In this document: in pieces, positions 1 to 9,020 of the stretch | How positions within the stretch are numbered: the stretch's first letter is position 1 | Layout: each line of letters starts with the position of its first letter | Source of the DNA: Bradyrhizobium sp. SRL28 | Lineage (GTDB): Bacteria; Pseudomonadota; Alphaproteobacteria; Rhizobiales; Xanthobacteraceae | Length of the DNA: 64,000 bases | Direction of reading: 5' to 3' | Assembly: GCF_018596315.1 (NCBI RefSeq) | Contig: NZ_JAHEAG010000019.1 | Span: 87,168 to 151,167 of the forward strand | Program-made: the position numbers and the translations under genes | The notes under the pieces: model-generated | What the model was told of the DNA's origin: nothing | Seen by the model: the letters and a program-made list of their open reading frames with translations, nothing else | The model's database searches: none

Positions 1-1617
1 TGCCGCACGCGCGTAGTGGCCCTCACGCGACAACGCACTGATCTTGCGATCCAGCAGCGCGTTGCTGATCTCCCAGATCGCCGCCGCGGCCAGCGCGGCG
101 ATGCCAACGGTCACCACCGCCGACAGCAACCGGCTGCCGATCTGGCCGCCATAGAACCAGACGATGGCGTCAACGCCCCAGACCTCCAGCAGCGCAACGA
201 AGCCGATGAACGCAATCACGGCCGAGACGATGTTCCGCAACAGCGGCAGATAGCGGTTGGCGCGGGTCTCCAGGCCGGGGAAGCGGCGCAAGAGATCCGG
301 GCTGATGCGAAAGCCGCGATCGATCAGGCTCAACACCAGAATGGTCGCGAGACGCACGATCAGAACGACCGCGATGGTGCCGACGAAATACTGCAGCAGC
401 AGCGCGTAGCCGTTGCGGATATTCAGCGCCCACACCGCCCACAAGGCGAGGTCGAGCGCGATCGCCAGATAATGCCAGAGGCCGGCGACGCGATTGCGCA
501 CCCTGGCCGCGAAGCCGTCGCGGCCGGCCGGCGCGCGAATGGCGTCGGCGACCTGGCGGCGGCACTGCAGGATGACGACGACGACAAAGAGATGCACGAC
601 CAGCATCACCATGCGCAGCAACGCAGCGTAGCCGGCGCGGTGCAGGCCCAGCAGCAGCGCGACATTGGCAAAGGCTATCCCAGCAACGGCGACGGTGACG
701 ATGCGACGTGCCCATATCTCGATATAGGCCGCGGTCTCCGCGCGAACGCGAAACAGGCCGAACGGGCCGGCCAGCGCCCGCACGACGCAGATCAGCGCGC
801 GCGACAGCGCATAGGCATTGACGACCGCGAGGATCACAAGCCGGGTGGTTGAGAGATCGCCGATCCCGGTGCCCAGCAACATCGTGGCGACTCCGATGAA
901 GACAAGAACCGGGAGCAATTCAAGCGCGAGACGTCCCAGCACGAAAGGCAGCCGAACCAGCGACTGCCAGGTGCGCGCCAGGCTGAGGCGCCGCCGCTGC
1001 AGCGCGGGCGCCGCAGCAACGTCTGCCGCAGACGATGGCGGATCGGATATCGGCAGCGTCTGCACCGGGGCGCGCGCGGTTTGTGGAAGCCGCGCTTCCA
1101 GGAGCGCCACCGGCCGCTTGATGAGGCGGAAAACCAGCCACTCGGCTGCGAAGGCGCAGATGAACACCAGCGCCAGCTTCCAGGCTATATCGAGCAGTTG
1201 ATGATAGGCGGATGGATCGTTGGCGGTCCGCACGAACCAGTAATAGAACGCCCGGAAATGCGTCAGCGTCCGCACGACGTCGGCGACCTCGCGCGAAATC
1301 TCGCCGACCTGCTCGGACACTGAAAGCAGGAGCTGCGCGCCAAGACTGTCCGAAGTGAGCGGGATCGCGGATTTCGATTCAGGCGCGGCGCCTTGCGGCG
1401 GCTGTGAGGCATTGGCAATTGCGCGCAGCGTCTCGATCACCTGCGCGCGCTTCTTGTCGTCGGAAAGCGTCTCGAGCGCCCGCTTCGCCTGATCGGGTGA
1501 AAGCACGTCAGCTTTATCGGCGGCAGGGGCGGCCGGCGCAGCGTTGGGCTGAGCGAAAGCCGGAACAATAAACAAGGCGCAGGCGAAGAGAATCGAAGGC
1601 AGGAGTTTGAGCGACAC
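1..1617 (-). CDS. MscS-type mechanosensitive ion channel family protein, 3' end outside the window
   Basis: An open frame runs from a GTG at 1615-1617 to base 1 with no stop, giving 539 codons of a longer protein. An AGAGG ribosome-binding site lies just upstream and supports the GTG. Residues 1-22 form a signal peptide ending in AFA, followed by a charged helical periplasmic region (about 35-130) and several hydrophobic segments from about residue 143 onward. Large MscS relatives in Bradyrhizobium have this order, with the pore helix and beta domain near the C-terminus, which here lies beyond the window. The expected role is release of solutes under hypo-osmotic stress in the inner membrane. 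The family call rests on layout and composition, because the diagnostic pore region is missing. Confidence 0.7.
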   Translation of the reverse strand, partial: MSLKLLPSILFACALFIVPAFAQPNAAPAAPAADKADVLSPDQAKRALETLSDDKKRAQVIETLRAIANASQPPQGAAPESKSAIPLTSDSLGAQLLLSVSEQVGEISREVADVVRTLTHFRAFYYWFVRTANDPSAYHQLLDIAWKLALVFICAFAAEWLVFRLIKRPVALLEARLPQTARAPVQTLPISDPPSSAADVAAAPALQRRRLSLARTWQSLVRLPFVLGRLALELLPVLVFIGVATMLLGTGIGDLSTTRLVILAVVNAYALSRALICVVRALAGPFGLFRVRAETAAYIEIWARRIVTVAVAGIAFANVALLLGLHRAGYAALLRMVMLVVHLFVVVVILQCRRQVADAIRAPAGRDGFAARVRNRVAGLWHYLAIALDLALWAVWALNIRNGYALLLQYFVGTIAVVLIVRLATILVLSLIDRGFRISPDLLRRFPGLETRANRYLPLLRNIVSAVIAFIGFVALLEVWGVDAIVWFYGGQIGSRLLSAVVTVGIAALAAAAIWEISNALLDRKISALSREGHYARAA

Positions 1618-1850
1618 GAAGACCTCTTTGGAAAAAATGCGCCCGACGGCGAAACCGGGATCGGCCTCGCCCTCGTGCGCGCGTCATGTCGGATTGCCTG
1701 TTTTCGCCGTCATCCTGTGTCGGAAGTTTGCCGCGGCGACGGTTTTCTCTTGGCATTTCGCCGTGCATTACAGCATCACAGAAATGCCGCAGCGCTCGAT
1801 CGCCGGGAACTTTGCAATCGCTGAAAAATGCGGTGGACGAGTGCAGCGCT

Positions 1851-2840
1851 CTAATCAAGTCTGACGCGCGCGGCGGCCTCGCGAAACTCCGCAAGCGTGC
1901 GCGCCACCAGTTCATCGACCGAAAGCAGCTCCGTCACGCCCGAGACGGAATGCCCCGCGCTCCAGATATCCTTCCAGCGTTTTGGGTGGCTCTCGCGGGC
2001 ACCGATGTCGATGTCCTTGCCGATGTCGATTGCGCCGCGCGGCGGCAAATCATCCGGATCGAGGCCGGCGGCCTCGATCGATGGCCGCAGCATGTTGGTT
2101 TGCAGGCCCGTAAACGCCGACGTCAGCAGGACATCGTCGGCGGTGCTCGCAACCAGCAACTCCTTGTATCTGACATCCGCCATGCTCTCGCGCGTGGCGA
2201 TGAATTTTGTGCCCATGTAGGCGAGGTCGCAGCCGAGCGCCTGCGCGGCGCGAAGTGCGTGGCCGTCGGTGATGCCGCCCGCCAGCACGAGCGGCCCATC
2301 GAAGAACGCGCGCACCGCGCGCACGAACACGAAGGGGTTGAGCCAGCCGGTCTGGCCGCCCGCACCGGCCGTCAGCAGCACAAGCCCATCGGCGCCCGCG
2401 GCAACGGCACGCTCGGCATGGCGGATCGAGGCGACGTCGGCAAACACCAGCGCGCCGGCATCATGCAGCGGCCCGATCACCGGCGCCGGTGATCCGACCG
2501 AGGTGATCGCCATTTCGGGCCGGTACCGCAACAGCACCTGCAGATCCTGCTCCAGCCGCGCATTGGAGCGATGCACGATCAGGTTTGCGCAGATGGGGGC
2601 TGCGGGTTTTCCGCTTGCATCCGAATGCGCCTTCAACCTGATGTCGATATCCGTCAGCCATCCGTCCAGTTGTTCGGAACTCCGGCAGTTCACCGTGGGA
2701 AACGAACCGATCACGCCGTTGCGGCAGGCGGCTACCACAAGCTCGACACCGGAGACGAGAAACATCGGTGCCGCGATCAACGGCAGGCTGAGGCGGTCGC
2801 GAAAGCGAGAGAGAGAGAGAGAATCGGTTGGTTGCGTCAT
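1851..2840 (-). CDS. Nitronate monooxygenase family protein (FMN-dependent)
   Basis: This 329-residue protein has the TIM-barrel layout of the nitronate monooxygenase (2-nitropropane dioxygenase) family. Visible signatures are the N-terminal LPLIAAPMF strand, a Gly-rich GADGLVLLTAGAGGQTG stretch, an LAGGITDG phosphate-binding loop and AYMGTKFIAT. Family members bind FMN and oxidise alkyl nitronates, but many have unknown substrates, so the reaction here is inferred from family only. The gene is divergent from an acyl-CoA synthetase with 88 bases between them. A paralogue sits at 16778-17746. Codons 7-12 are built on an eight-unit GA dinucleotide tract (2807-2822), described in the findings. 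Confidence 0.85.
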   Translation of the reverse strand: MTQPTDSLSLSRFRDRLSLPLIAAPMFLVSGVELVVAACRNGVIGSFPTVNCRSSEQLDGWLTDIDIRLKAHSDASGKPAAPICANLIVHRSNARLEQDLQVLLRYRPEMAITSVGSPAPVIGPLHDAGALVFADVASIRHAERAVAAGADGLVLLTAGAGGQTGWLNPFVFVRAVRAFFDGPLVLAGGITDGHALRAAQALGCDLAYMGTKFIATRESMADVRYKELLVASTADDVLLTSAFTGLQTNMLRPSIEAAGLDPDDLPPRGAIDIGKDIDIGARESHPKRWKDIWSAGHSVSGVTELLSVDELVARTLAEFREAAARVRLD

Positions 2841-2928
2841 GCTGACTTGAGCCGCATCCTCTTTGTGCTAGCGTTACCAGAAGATTGGCACGAGCGAAGG
2901 CCAATTACAAAACAGACGGGAGAATAAG

Positions 2929-4491
2929 ATGAGCAATCCGCTCTACGCGTTTCCGGCGGCATGCGAACAGACCTTGCGGGCGCTGGCGCGGTATCCCGAG
3001 CGGACGGCGTTCAGTTGGCCGGGCGGATCGATCACCTATCGCGGCGCGACCGACATGATCGGCCGCATGCAGAGCGTCTTCATGCAACTAGGCTTTGCGC
3101 CCGGCACCCGTGTCGCGTTTCTCACCGCCAACCGCGCCGACACCTGGTGCGCCGGCTGCGCCGCGCAATTGTCGCGGTTCGCCATCACCTGGCTGCATCC
3201 GCTGGGTTCGCTGGACGACCAGCTGTTTCAGCTGGAAGATTCCGAAGCGCAGATGCTGGTCGTCGACGGCGTCACGTTCCGCGAACGCGGCGGCGAGCTC
3301 GCCGCCAGGGCATCAACGCTGAAAGCCATCTTCACACTCGGCCCGGCCGACTACGGCGCCGATCTGCTGCAGGCGATCGAGACGGCAGGCAGCGCCACCG
3401 CACGCAACTTTGCCGGGCCTGACGATGTCGCCACGCTCAACTACACCGGCGGCACGACAGGCAAATCCAAGGGCGCGCTACGCCATCACCGTGAGTATGG
3501 CAGTTGGTCCAACGCGATCCTGGCCGATTTCGAAATTCCGGATACCCCGAGCTTTCTGGCGGTGGCGCCTATCAGCCACGTCGCCGGGACGAAAGTGTTG
3601 CCGACGCTGATGCGCGGCGGCACAGTGCACATGCTGAAGGGTTTTGATCCCGAGGCGGTGTTCAAAACCATCGAGCGCGAGCGCATCAATTTTACGCTGT
3701 TGGTGCCGACGATGATCTACGTCCTGCTCGATCATCCTTCCCTCGACAAAACCGACCTCTCCTCGCTCGAACTGTTGCTGTATGGCGCTTCTGCGATGTC
3801 GCCGAGCCGGCTCGTCGAAGGCATCGAGCGGATCGGGCCGGTATTCTCGCAGCTTTACGGCCAGACCGAATGCTATCCGGTGTCGGTGCTGCGCAAGGCC
3901 GACCACGATCCCAAAACGCCGGAGTTGTTTTTATCTTGCGGATTTCCGATCGCCGCGTGTCAGGTCAAGATTCTCGACAATGACGACCAGGAGGTCGCCA
4001 CCGGCGAGCCCGGCGAGATCTGCGTGCGCGGCACCCATGTGATGGCCGAATACTGGAAGCGGCCAGACGCCACGGCGGAGACGCTGAAGAACGGCTGGCT
4101 GCACACCGGCGATATCGCGCGCACCGACGAGCGCGGCTACATGTTTATTCTCGACCGCAAGAAGGACATGATCGTCTCCGGCGGCTTCAACATCTTTCCG
4201 CGCGAAGTCGAAGATGTGTTGTCGCAGCATGCCGACGTCGCGATGGTCGCCGTGGTCGGCGTGCCCGACGACAAATGGGGCGAGGCCGTCACCGCCGTGG
4301 TCGTGGCGCGCGAAGGTACAAAGCCGAATGCGGACGAGTTGATCAACCTGGTGAAGGCCAAGAAAGGCTCGGCGCACGCGCCCAAGCACATCAAGTTCGT
4401 CACCGAGTTGCCGATGACTGGCGTCGGCAAGGTCGACAAGAAGGTGCTGAAGGCCGGCTTCTGGACAGGCCGCGACCGGATGGTCGGGTAA
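2929..4491 (+). CDS. Acyl-CoA synthetase (AMP-binding enzyme)
   Basis: A 520-residue member of the ANL superfamily that activates a carboxylic acid to its CoA thioester through an acyl-adenylate. The P-loop YTGGTTGKSKG is at residues 172-182, the YGQTE adenine-pocket motif lies mid-protein, and the hinge/C-terminal lid reads GWLHTGDIARTDERGY and DRKKDMIVSGGFNIFP, with the catalytic Lys in GVGKVDKK near the end. Length is normal for medium- or short-chain acyl-CoA synthetases. A GGGAG ribosome-binding site precedes the ATG. The substrate cannot be read from sequence. Its stop is only 10 bases from the stop of the convergent hybrid kinase gene. Confidence 0.88.
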   Translation: MSNPLYAFPAACEQTLRALARYPERTAFSWPGGSITYRGATDMIGRMQSVFMQLGFAPGTRVAFLTANRADTWCAGCAAQLSRFAITWLHPLGSLDDQLFQLEDSEAQMLVVDGVTFRERGGELAARASTLKAIFTLGPADYGADLLQAIETAGSATARNFAGPDDVATLNYTGGTTGKSKGALRHHREYGSWSNAILADFEIPDTPSFLAVAPISHVAGTKVLPTLMRGGTVHMLKGFDPEAVFKTIERERINFTLLVPTMIYVLLDHPSLDKTDLSSLELLLYGASAMSPSRLVEGIERIGPVFSQLYGQTECYPVSVLRKADHDPKTPELFLSCGFPIAACQVKILDNDDQEVATGEPGEICVRGTHVMAEYWKRPDATAETLKNGWLHTGDIARTDERGYMFILDRKKDMIVSGGFNIFPREVEDVLSQHADVAMVAVVGVPDDKWGEAVTAVVVAREGTKPNADELINLVKAKKGSAHAPKHIKFVTELPMTGVGKVDKKVLKAGFWTGRDRMVG

Positions 4492-4501
4492 CGCCGACGC
4501 C

Positions 4502-6556
4502 TCACGCCAGCAATTGATCGAGCTGATCGCGCAGCTGGTCCTGATGATAGGGCTTTGCGAGACGCGGAAGGTCGAGCTGCGCCCCTTCCGGCAATTCGGC
4601 ATAGCCGGTCGCCAGCAGGACCGGCAGCGACGGGCGCACCTCGCGCGACACCGCAGCCAGTTCCAATCCAGTCATCCCGGGCATCATGTGGTCCGTCACC
4701 ATCAGGTCGAGCGGCTGTTCACTCTTGAGGATGTCCAGCGCATGCTGGCCGGAATTGGCGCCGATCACCTGGTGGCCGAGATCTTCCAGCATTTCCACGG
4801 TCGACATCGCGATCAGCGGATCGTCGTCGACAAACAGGATGACGGCTTTGCGCTTGATCTTTTCCACGACAGGCGCCGGACTTTCCGCTTCCGGCGCGAC
4901 GGTCGCAACCGGTAGCACTAGCGTCGCACAGGTTCCTTTCCCGACGGTGCTCGTCAGTTGCAGCGTGCCGCCCAGTTGGACCGCAAGCCCATGCACCATC
5001 GACAATCCCAGTCCGGTACCCTTCCCGACCTGCTTTGTCGAAAAGAACGGTTCGATCGCCCGCTTCAGTATTTCCGGTGACATTCCGCTCCCGGTATCCG
5101 CCACCGACAGCCTGAGGTATTTGCCCGGAGCCAGCAACTGATCGCGCGTCGCCTGATATTCCCCCACGGCGATGTCGATCCTGCCACCGTCGGGCATCGC
5201 GTCGCGCGCGTTGATGGCGAGGTTGAGGATCGCAAGCTCGAGTTGGTTGGCGTCGATCCGGGCCGGCGGCAAGCCCTGGGGAATATCGAGCCGCAACTCC
5301 ACACGAGGCCCGAGCGAGCGTGCGAGCAGATCGACCATGCCTTCGATCAGCGCGCGCAGATCGACCGACACCGCACGCAAGTCCTGCTGGCGCGCGAATG
5401 CCAGTAAACGCTGGGTCAGCGAGGCGCCGCGCTCCGCGCCCTGGATGGCGCCTTCGACCAGCCGTTGCAGGCGCGGATCGTCCGGCAGGCGCTTGCGCAG
5501 CAGATCGAGATTACCCATCACGGCCATCAGCAGATTGTTGAAGTCGTGCGCGACACCGCCGGTAAGCTGACCGATGGTTTCCATTTTCTGAGCTTGGCGC
5601 AATTGTTCCTGCGCGCTCTCGCGGGCGGCCACCGCCTTCATCAGATCGGCCGAGCGTTGCTCGACACGCTGTTCGAGCGTCGCGGTCAATTCGGCCAACG
5701 CGGTGCGTTCGGCCGCCAGTTGGGCGAGCAAATTCTCTCGCTCGATTTCAGCCGTCTTGCGCGCGGTGATGTCGGAACAAACGCCGATGAGCGACTTGAT
5801 GCTGCCGTCGGGGCGATACACCGGCCGGCCGCGCACATCGACCCAGTGCAACGAGCCGTCGGGCCAGATATTGCGGAACTCGATGTTATAGTCATATCCT
5901 TCCCCGATTGTACGCGTGACGCTTTCATCGCGGCGCGCGCGATCATCGGGATGAACCGCGTTCTCGAGATCCTGGTACGTGAACGGACTTTCCGCATCAC
6001 GCCCAAACGCTGTCTTACAGGTTGTCGAGGCTTCAAAGAGCAGGTCGGGCAGATGCAGCTCCCACGCGCCAAGTTGCCCAGCCTTGAGTGCGGTCTGCAG
6101 CAGATTCCCGCTTTCGGTAAGATCGCGAAGGATTGCGCGCGCCTCGTATTGCCGCCGCCTGCCGCGAATTGCGGAGCCGACGATGCTCACCAGCGTGGTC
6201 GGATGAAACGGTCGCTCCAGGAATGTGACGTTGCCGAGCGCCTGCCCGAGCCGCGCAGCATCGGGATTGCGCTCGGGACCGCCGCCCTGATGCGTCAGCA
6301 GCACGATCGGAAAATCCGACCATGGCGGTTGATCATTGAGCCAGTTCACCAGGCCACGCAGATCCACGGTCTTGATCGCCTCGTCGGCGATCACGGCGAG
6401 GCCCGCGCCGCCCTCGATCTCGCTCAGCAATGCTGCGAGATCGCCGCAGGCTTGCGCATGGTAGCCTGCCTCACGGATCAAGGCGGCGGCGACCGATGCG
6501 TCGCGGCCCTGCGGCGCGAGAATGACGGCCCGCTCGGATGACGGACCGGCGATCAC
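4502..6556 (-). CDS. Hybrid sensor histidine kinase with N-terminal degenerate receiver, PAS and C-terminal receiver
   Basis: A 684-residue cytoplasmic kinase with no obvious membrane segment. In order it has a receiver-like domain (about 10-130) in which the usual phospho-Asp position reads VIADEA rather than a clear acceptor, a PAS domain (about 150-268), a coiled coil (about 270-325), a HisKA H-box GGVAHDFNNLL with His337, a HATPase domain (NLAINARDAMPDGG, DTGSGM, GTGLGLSM), and a true receiver at 570-684 with phospho-Asp622 in VTDHMMPGMTG. Its start overlaps the stop of the upstream kaiC-like gene by 4 bases, so the two are almost certainly co-translated. This suggests that the KaiC homologue and this kinase act in one signalling pathway. 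Confidence 0.9.
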   Translation of the reverse strand: MIAGPSSERAVILAPQGRDASVAAALIREAGYHAQACGDLAALLSEIEGGAGLAVIADEAIKTVDLRGLVNWLNDQPPWSDFPIVLLTHQGGGPERNPDAARLGQALGNVTFLERPFHPTTLVSIVGSAIRGRRRQYEARAILRDLTESGNLLQTALKAGQLGAWELHLPDLLFEASTTCKTAFGRDAESPFTYQDLENAVHPDDRARRDESVTRTIGEGYDYNIEFRNIWPDGSLHWVDVRGRPVYRPDGSIKSLIGVCSDITARKTAEIERENLLAQLAAERTALAELTATLEQRVEQRSADLMKAVAARESAQEQLRQAQKMETIGQLTGGVAHDFNNLLMAVMGNLDLLRKRLPDDPRLQRLVEGAIQGAERGASLTQRLLAFARQQDLRAVSVDLRALIEGMVDLLARSLGPRVELRLDIPQGLPPARIDANQLELAILNLAINARDAMPDGGRIDIAVGEYQATRDQLLAPGKYLRLSVADTGSGMSPEILKRAIEPFFSTKQVGKGTGLGLSMVHGLAVQLGGTLQLTSTVGKGTCATLVLPVATVAPEAESPAPVVEKIKRKAVILFVDDDPLIAMSTVEMLEDLGHQVIGANSGQHALDILKSEQPLDLMVTDHMMPGMTGLELAAVSREVRPSLPVLLATGYAELPEGAQLDLPRLAKPYHQDQLRDQLDQLLA

Positions 6557-8046
6557 GCGAGCGAATCCTTCAGCAGGGGCTTACCCTCGCCGACATAGAC
6601 CGGAACTCCTTGCAGCACCCCCTGGAATCCAACAAGCGGCCCGCCGACGGTAAGGCCGCGGTTGTCGATGCGATATTCGCGGATTGTTGCTTCGTGCGCG
6701 CTTGTACGTTTCTTGATGATCGACATCGCCCGGCGCACGGTACCGACCGCCTCGAAATAGCGCAGCAGGATCACGGTATCCGCAAGATACGTCACGTCGA
6801 CCGGCGCTTTCATGTCGCCGATCAATCCGTGCTGCGCGACCGTCATGAAAGTCGCCGCCCCCTGGCGATTGAGATATTGCAGCAGTTCATGCATGTGAAG
6901 GATCAACGAATTCTCTTCAGGCATCGCTGCCTGATAGCCATTGAGGCTGTCGATCAGCACGGTCTTGACGCTGTTCTCGTCAACCCGCTTGCGGACGCGA
7001 TGGGCGAATTCGCCGGGCGACAGCTCGGCGGCATCGACCTGCTCGATAAAGAGATTGCCGCTGCGCTGTATGGCTTCGAGGTCGATGCCAAGACCTTTCA
7101 TGCGATCATACAGGAGGCCCAACTCTTCATCGAAAACGAAGAAGGCTGCCTTCTCGCCCCGCGCGGTCGCAGCAACGAGAAAAATGATGGCGAGGAGAGA
7201 TTTGCCGGTACCCGCCGGCCCCAGGATCAGCGTGCTCGATCCGGTCTCGACGCCGTTGCCCAGAAGCTGGTCCAGCTCGGCAATGCCGCTCGATAGCGTG
7301 TGTCTGGCGTAACCCGTCCGATGCTCCGAGGCCACCAGCCGCGGAAACACGTTCAGCCCGCCGGTGGTGATGGTGACGTCATGGTAACCGCCGCGAAATT
7401 TGACGCCACGATATTTGACGACACGCGCGCGACGCCGCTCCGCGCCATACGACGGCGCCAGCTCCTCCAGCCGCAGCACGCCATGCGCCACGCTGTGGAT
7501 GGTTTTGTCGGCGAGGTCAGAGGACATGTCGTCGAGCAGCAGCACAGTGGCGCCGAAATTTGTGAAATAGTGCTTGATCGCCAGAATCTGCCGCCGGTAC
7601 CGCAGCGAGCTCTGCGCCAGCAGCCTGATCTCGGAAAGGCTGTCCAGCACTACCCGGCTCGGCTTCGCGCGATCAATGGCCGCGAAAATCTGCTTGGTGG
7701 TCTCGCCCAGTTCGAGGTCGGAGGAATAAAGCAGGCTCTGCTGTTGCTCGGAATCGAGCAAGCTCTCCGGCGGCAACAACTCGAACACTTCGATCCCCTC
7801 GTCGAGCTTCCAGCCGTGGGAGGCGGCGCCTTGCCGCAATTCGCGCTCGGTTTCGGACAGCGTGATGTAGAGGCATTTCTCGCCAGCCCGCGCTCCCTCC
7901 ATCAGGAACTGGAGAGCGATCGTGGTCTTTCCAGTCCCGGGCGCCCCCTCGATCAGGAACATGTGCTCCCGCGTGAACCCGCCGGCCAGTATGTCGTCCA
8001 GGCCCCAAATTCCACTCTTCGCTTTGTCCGCAATCAACTCGACCAA
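6553..8046 (-). CDS. KaiC family double-ATPase signalling protein
   Basis: About 497-503 residues with two RecA-like KaiC domains. Counting from the most upstream TTG start at 8064, Walker A motifs are at 40-48 (GAPGTGKTT) and 282-289 (GPAGTGKS). The second-domain catalytic pair reads DE in VFDEELG, while the first reads SE in LSETE. The position matching the cyanobacterial phosphosites Ser431/Thr432 reads Thr425-Tyr426. I prefer the TTG at 8046, because a GGGAGG ribosome-binding site sits inside the longer frame just before it. No kaiA or kaiB lies nearby; instead a hybrid kinase overlaps the 3' end. Family knowledge supports ATPase and possibly autophosphorylation activity. A circadian role is not shown. 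Confidence 0.88.
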   Translation of the reverse strand: MVELIADKAKSGIWGLDDILAGGFTREHMFLIEGAPGTGKTTIALQFLMEGARAGEKCLYITLSETERELRQGAASHGWKLDEGIEVFELLPPESLLDSEQQQSLLYSSDLELGETTKQIFAAIDRAKPSRVVLDSLSEIRLLAQSSLRYRRQILAIKHYFTNFGATVLLLDDMSSDLADKTIHSVAHGVLRLEELAPSYGAERRRARVVKYRGVKFRGGYHDVTITTGGLNVFPRLVASEHRTGYARHTLSSGIAELDQLLGNGVETGSSTLILGPAGTGKSLLAIIFLVAATARGEKAAFFVFDEELGLLYDRMKGLGIDLEAIQRSGNLFIEQVDAAELSPGEFAHRVRKRVDENSVKTVLIDSLNGYQAAMPEENSLILHMHELLQYLNRQGAATFMTVAQHGLIGDMKAPVDVTYLADTVILLRYFEAVGTVRRAMSIIKKRTSAHEATIREYRIDNRGLTVGGPLVGFQGVLQGVPVYVGEGKPLLKDSLA

Positions 8047-8194
8047 AACTACCTCCCAAACCAACGGTAAATCCCCACGCTTCAGGCGGTTCCCTTTTGC
8101 TGGAACAATTTTCTGGAGCGACGAACTACCGCGCGTCAGCAGGCTGGGAACGGATGGTGAATAGAAGGTCGTGCGGCCCGTTCAATCGGCCGCG

Positions 8195-8634
8195 TCAGTC
8201 CAGCGGGCACGCCATCCAGGCAGCAGGCTTCCCCAACCGTTCGGCTGGGTTTCGAAACACTCCGCACCGGGCGCTGGTTGTACCCACGCTGCGCGCTGCG
8301 CGTAAGAAATGCGCGACCGGTACCAGCCACGACGTATCATCGAGCGCGCCGGCACGAAGGCTGATGGTTTCAGGCCGTCCGCCGCGTTCGCCATAGAGGC
8401 GTGTGCCGCAGTTGCCGCAGAACCGCGAGATCACTGCCGTGCCGTTTGGCGAGGTGTGATTCCAGCCATTCGGCTCGCCCTTTAGAATTCGAAAATCCGC
8501 AAACCTCACCGGCATGTTCAGCGCGAAGGCACTGCCGGTCTGGCGCTGACAATCGGTGCAGTTGCAGGTGTACAGCAGCAACGGAAACGACGCGATCTCG
8601 TACGGATCGCGCCGCACTCGCAGCCACCGGTCAT
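8195..8634 (-). pseudogene. GFA-family (glutathione-dependent formaldehyde-activating-like) gene with a 5' frameshift
   Basis: The product resembles GFA/Mss4-fold zinc proteins, with CNCTDC and FCGNCGT zinc ligands. The N-terminal ligand motif is not in the main frame, which begins at a poor GTG (8617) as VRRDPYEIASFP. The missing part lies in another frame: an ATG at 8632-8634 encodes MTGGCECGAIR, and the main frame continues as YEIASFPLLLY. One base appears to be missing near 8602, where CGTACG would be expected to contain an extra pyrimidine. Either the gene has lost function or the assembly has a one-base error. It lies between kaiC and minE on the same strand, with no evident functional link. 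Confidence 0.75.
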
Positions 8635-8729
8635 CGGGAGCGAAGGTCGCGGCGACTCATGGCCGGGCTCGGACCAGTTTGTCGTCGCATCCTACCCCCA
8701 GCAAATCGATTGTCTATCGATGCGCCGCG

Positions 8730-9020
8730 TCAGCCGGTCATGCGCCTTTCGGCGACCGCCTTCGACTTGTCGAAATTATTGGGCACTTCGATGTCGACCT
8801 CGAGCGTCGACACCGTCTTGCCGCGCTCCAGCTTGACCATCACCTTGTCCGGATCGAGCTGTATGTGTTTCGACACCACCGCGAGGATTTCCTCCCGCAG
8901 CGTGACGAGCAGGTCGGACTGGCCGAGCAGCCCGCGTTCGTGCTGCAGCAGAATCTGCAGCCGCTCCCGCGCAACCGGGGCCGTCGCTTGGCGGCCGCCA
9001 AACAGCCGAAGCAGCCTCAT
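8730..9020 (-). CDS. minE: Cell division topological specificity factor MinE
   Basis: A 96-residue protein with the MinE layout: an N-terminal amphipathic membrane-targeting stretch (MRLLRLFGG), the anti-MinCD helix region (about 15-40) and a C-terminal topological-specificity domain containing VSKHIQLDPDKVMVKLER. MinE stimulates the ATPase of membrane-bound MinD and confines MinCD inhibition of FtsZ to the poles. The start codon overlaps the minD stop by 4 bases, a classic translationally coupled arrangement. It is the last gene of minCDE. Confidence 0.95.
   Translation of the reverse strand: MRLLRLFGGRQATAPVARERLQILLQHERGLLGQSDLLVTLREEILAVVSKHIQLDPDKVMVKLERGKTVSTLEVDIEVPNNFDKSKAVAERRMTG

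Noticed and set aside
16..852. A 278-codon + strand frame at the window start
   Set aside because: The minus strand holds a coherent membrane protein with a signal peptide; the + frame is a Gln/Arg/Asp-rich shadow.
4502..8064. A complete cyanobacterial-type KaiABC clock
   Set aside because: Only a KaiC homologue is present; no kaiA or kaiB gene could be found in the flanking sequence.
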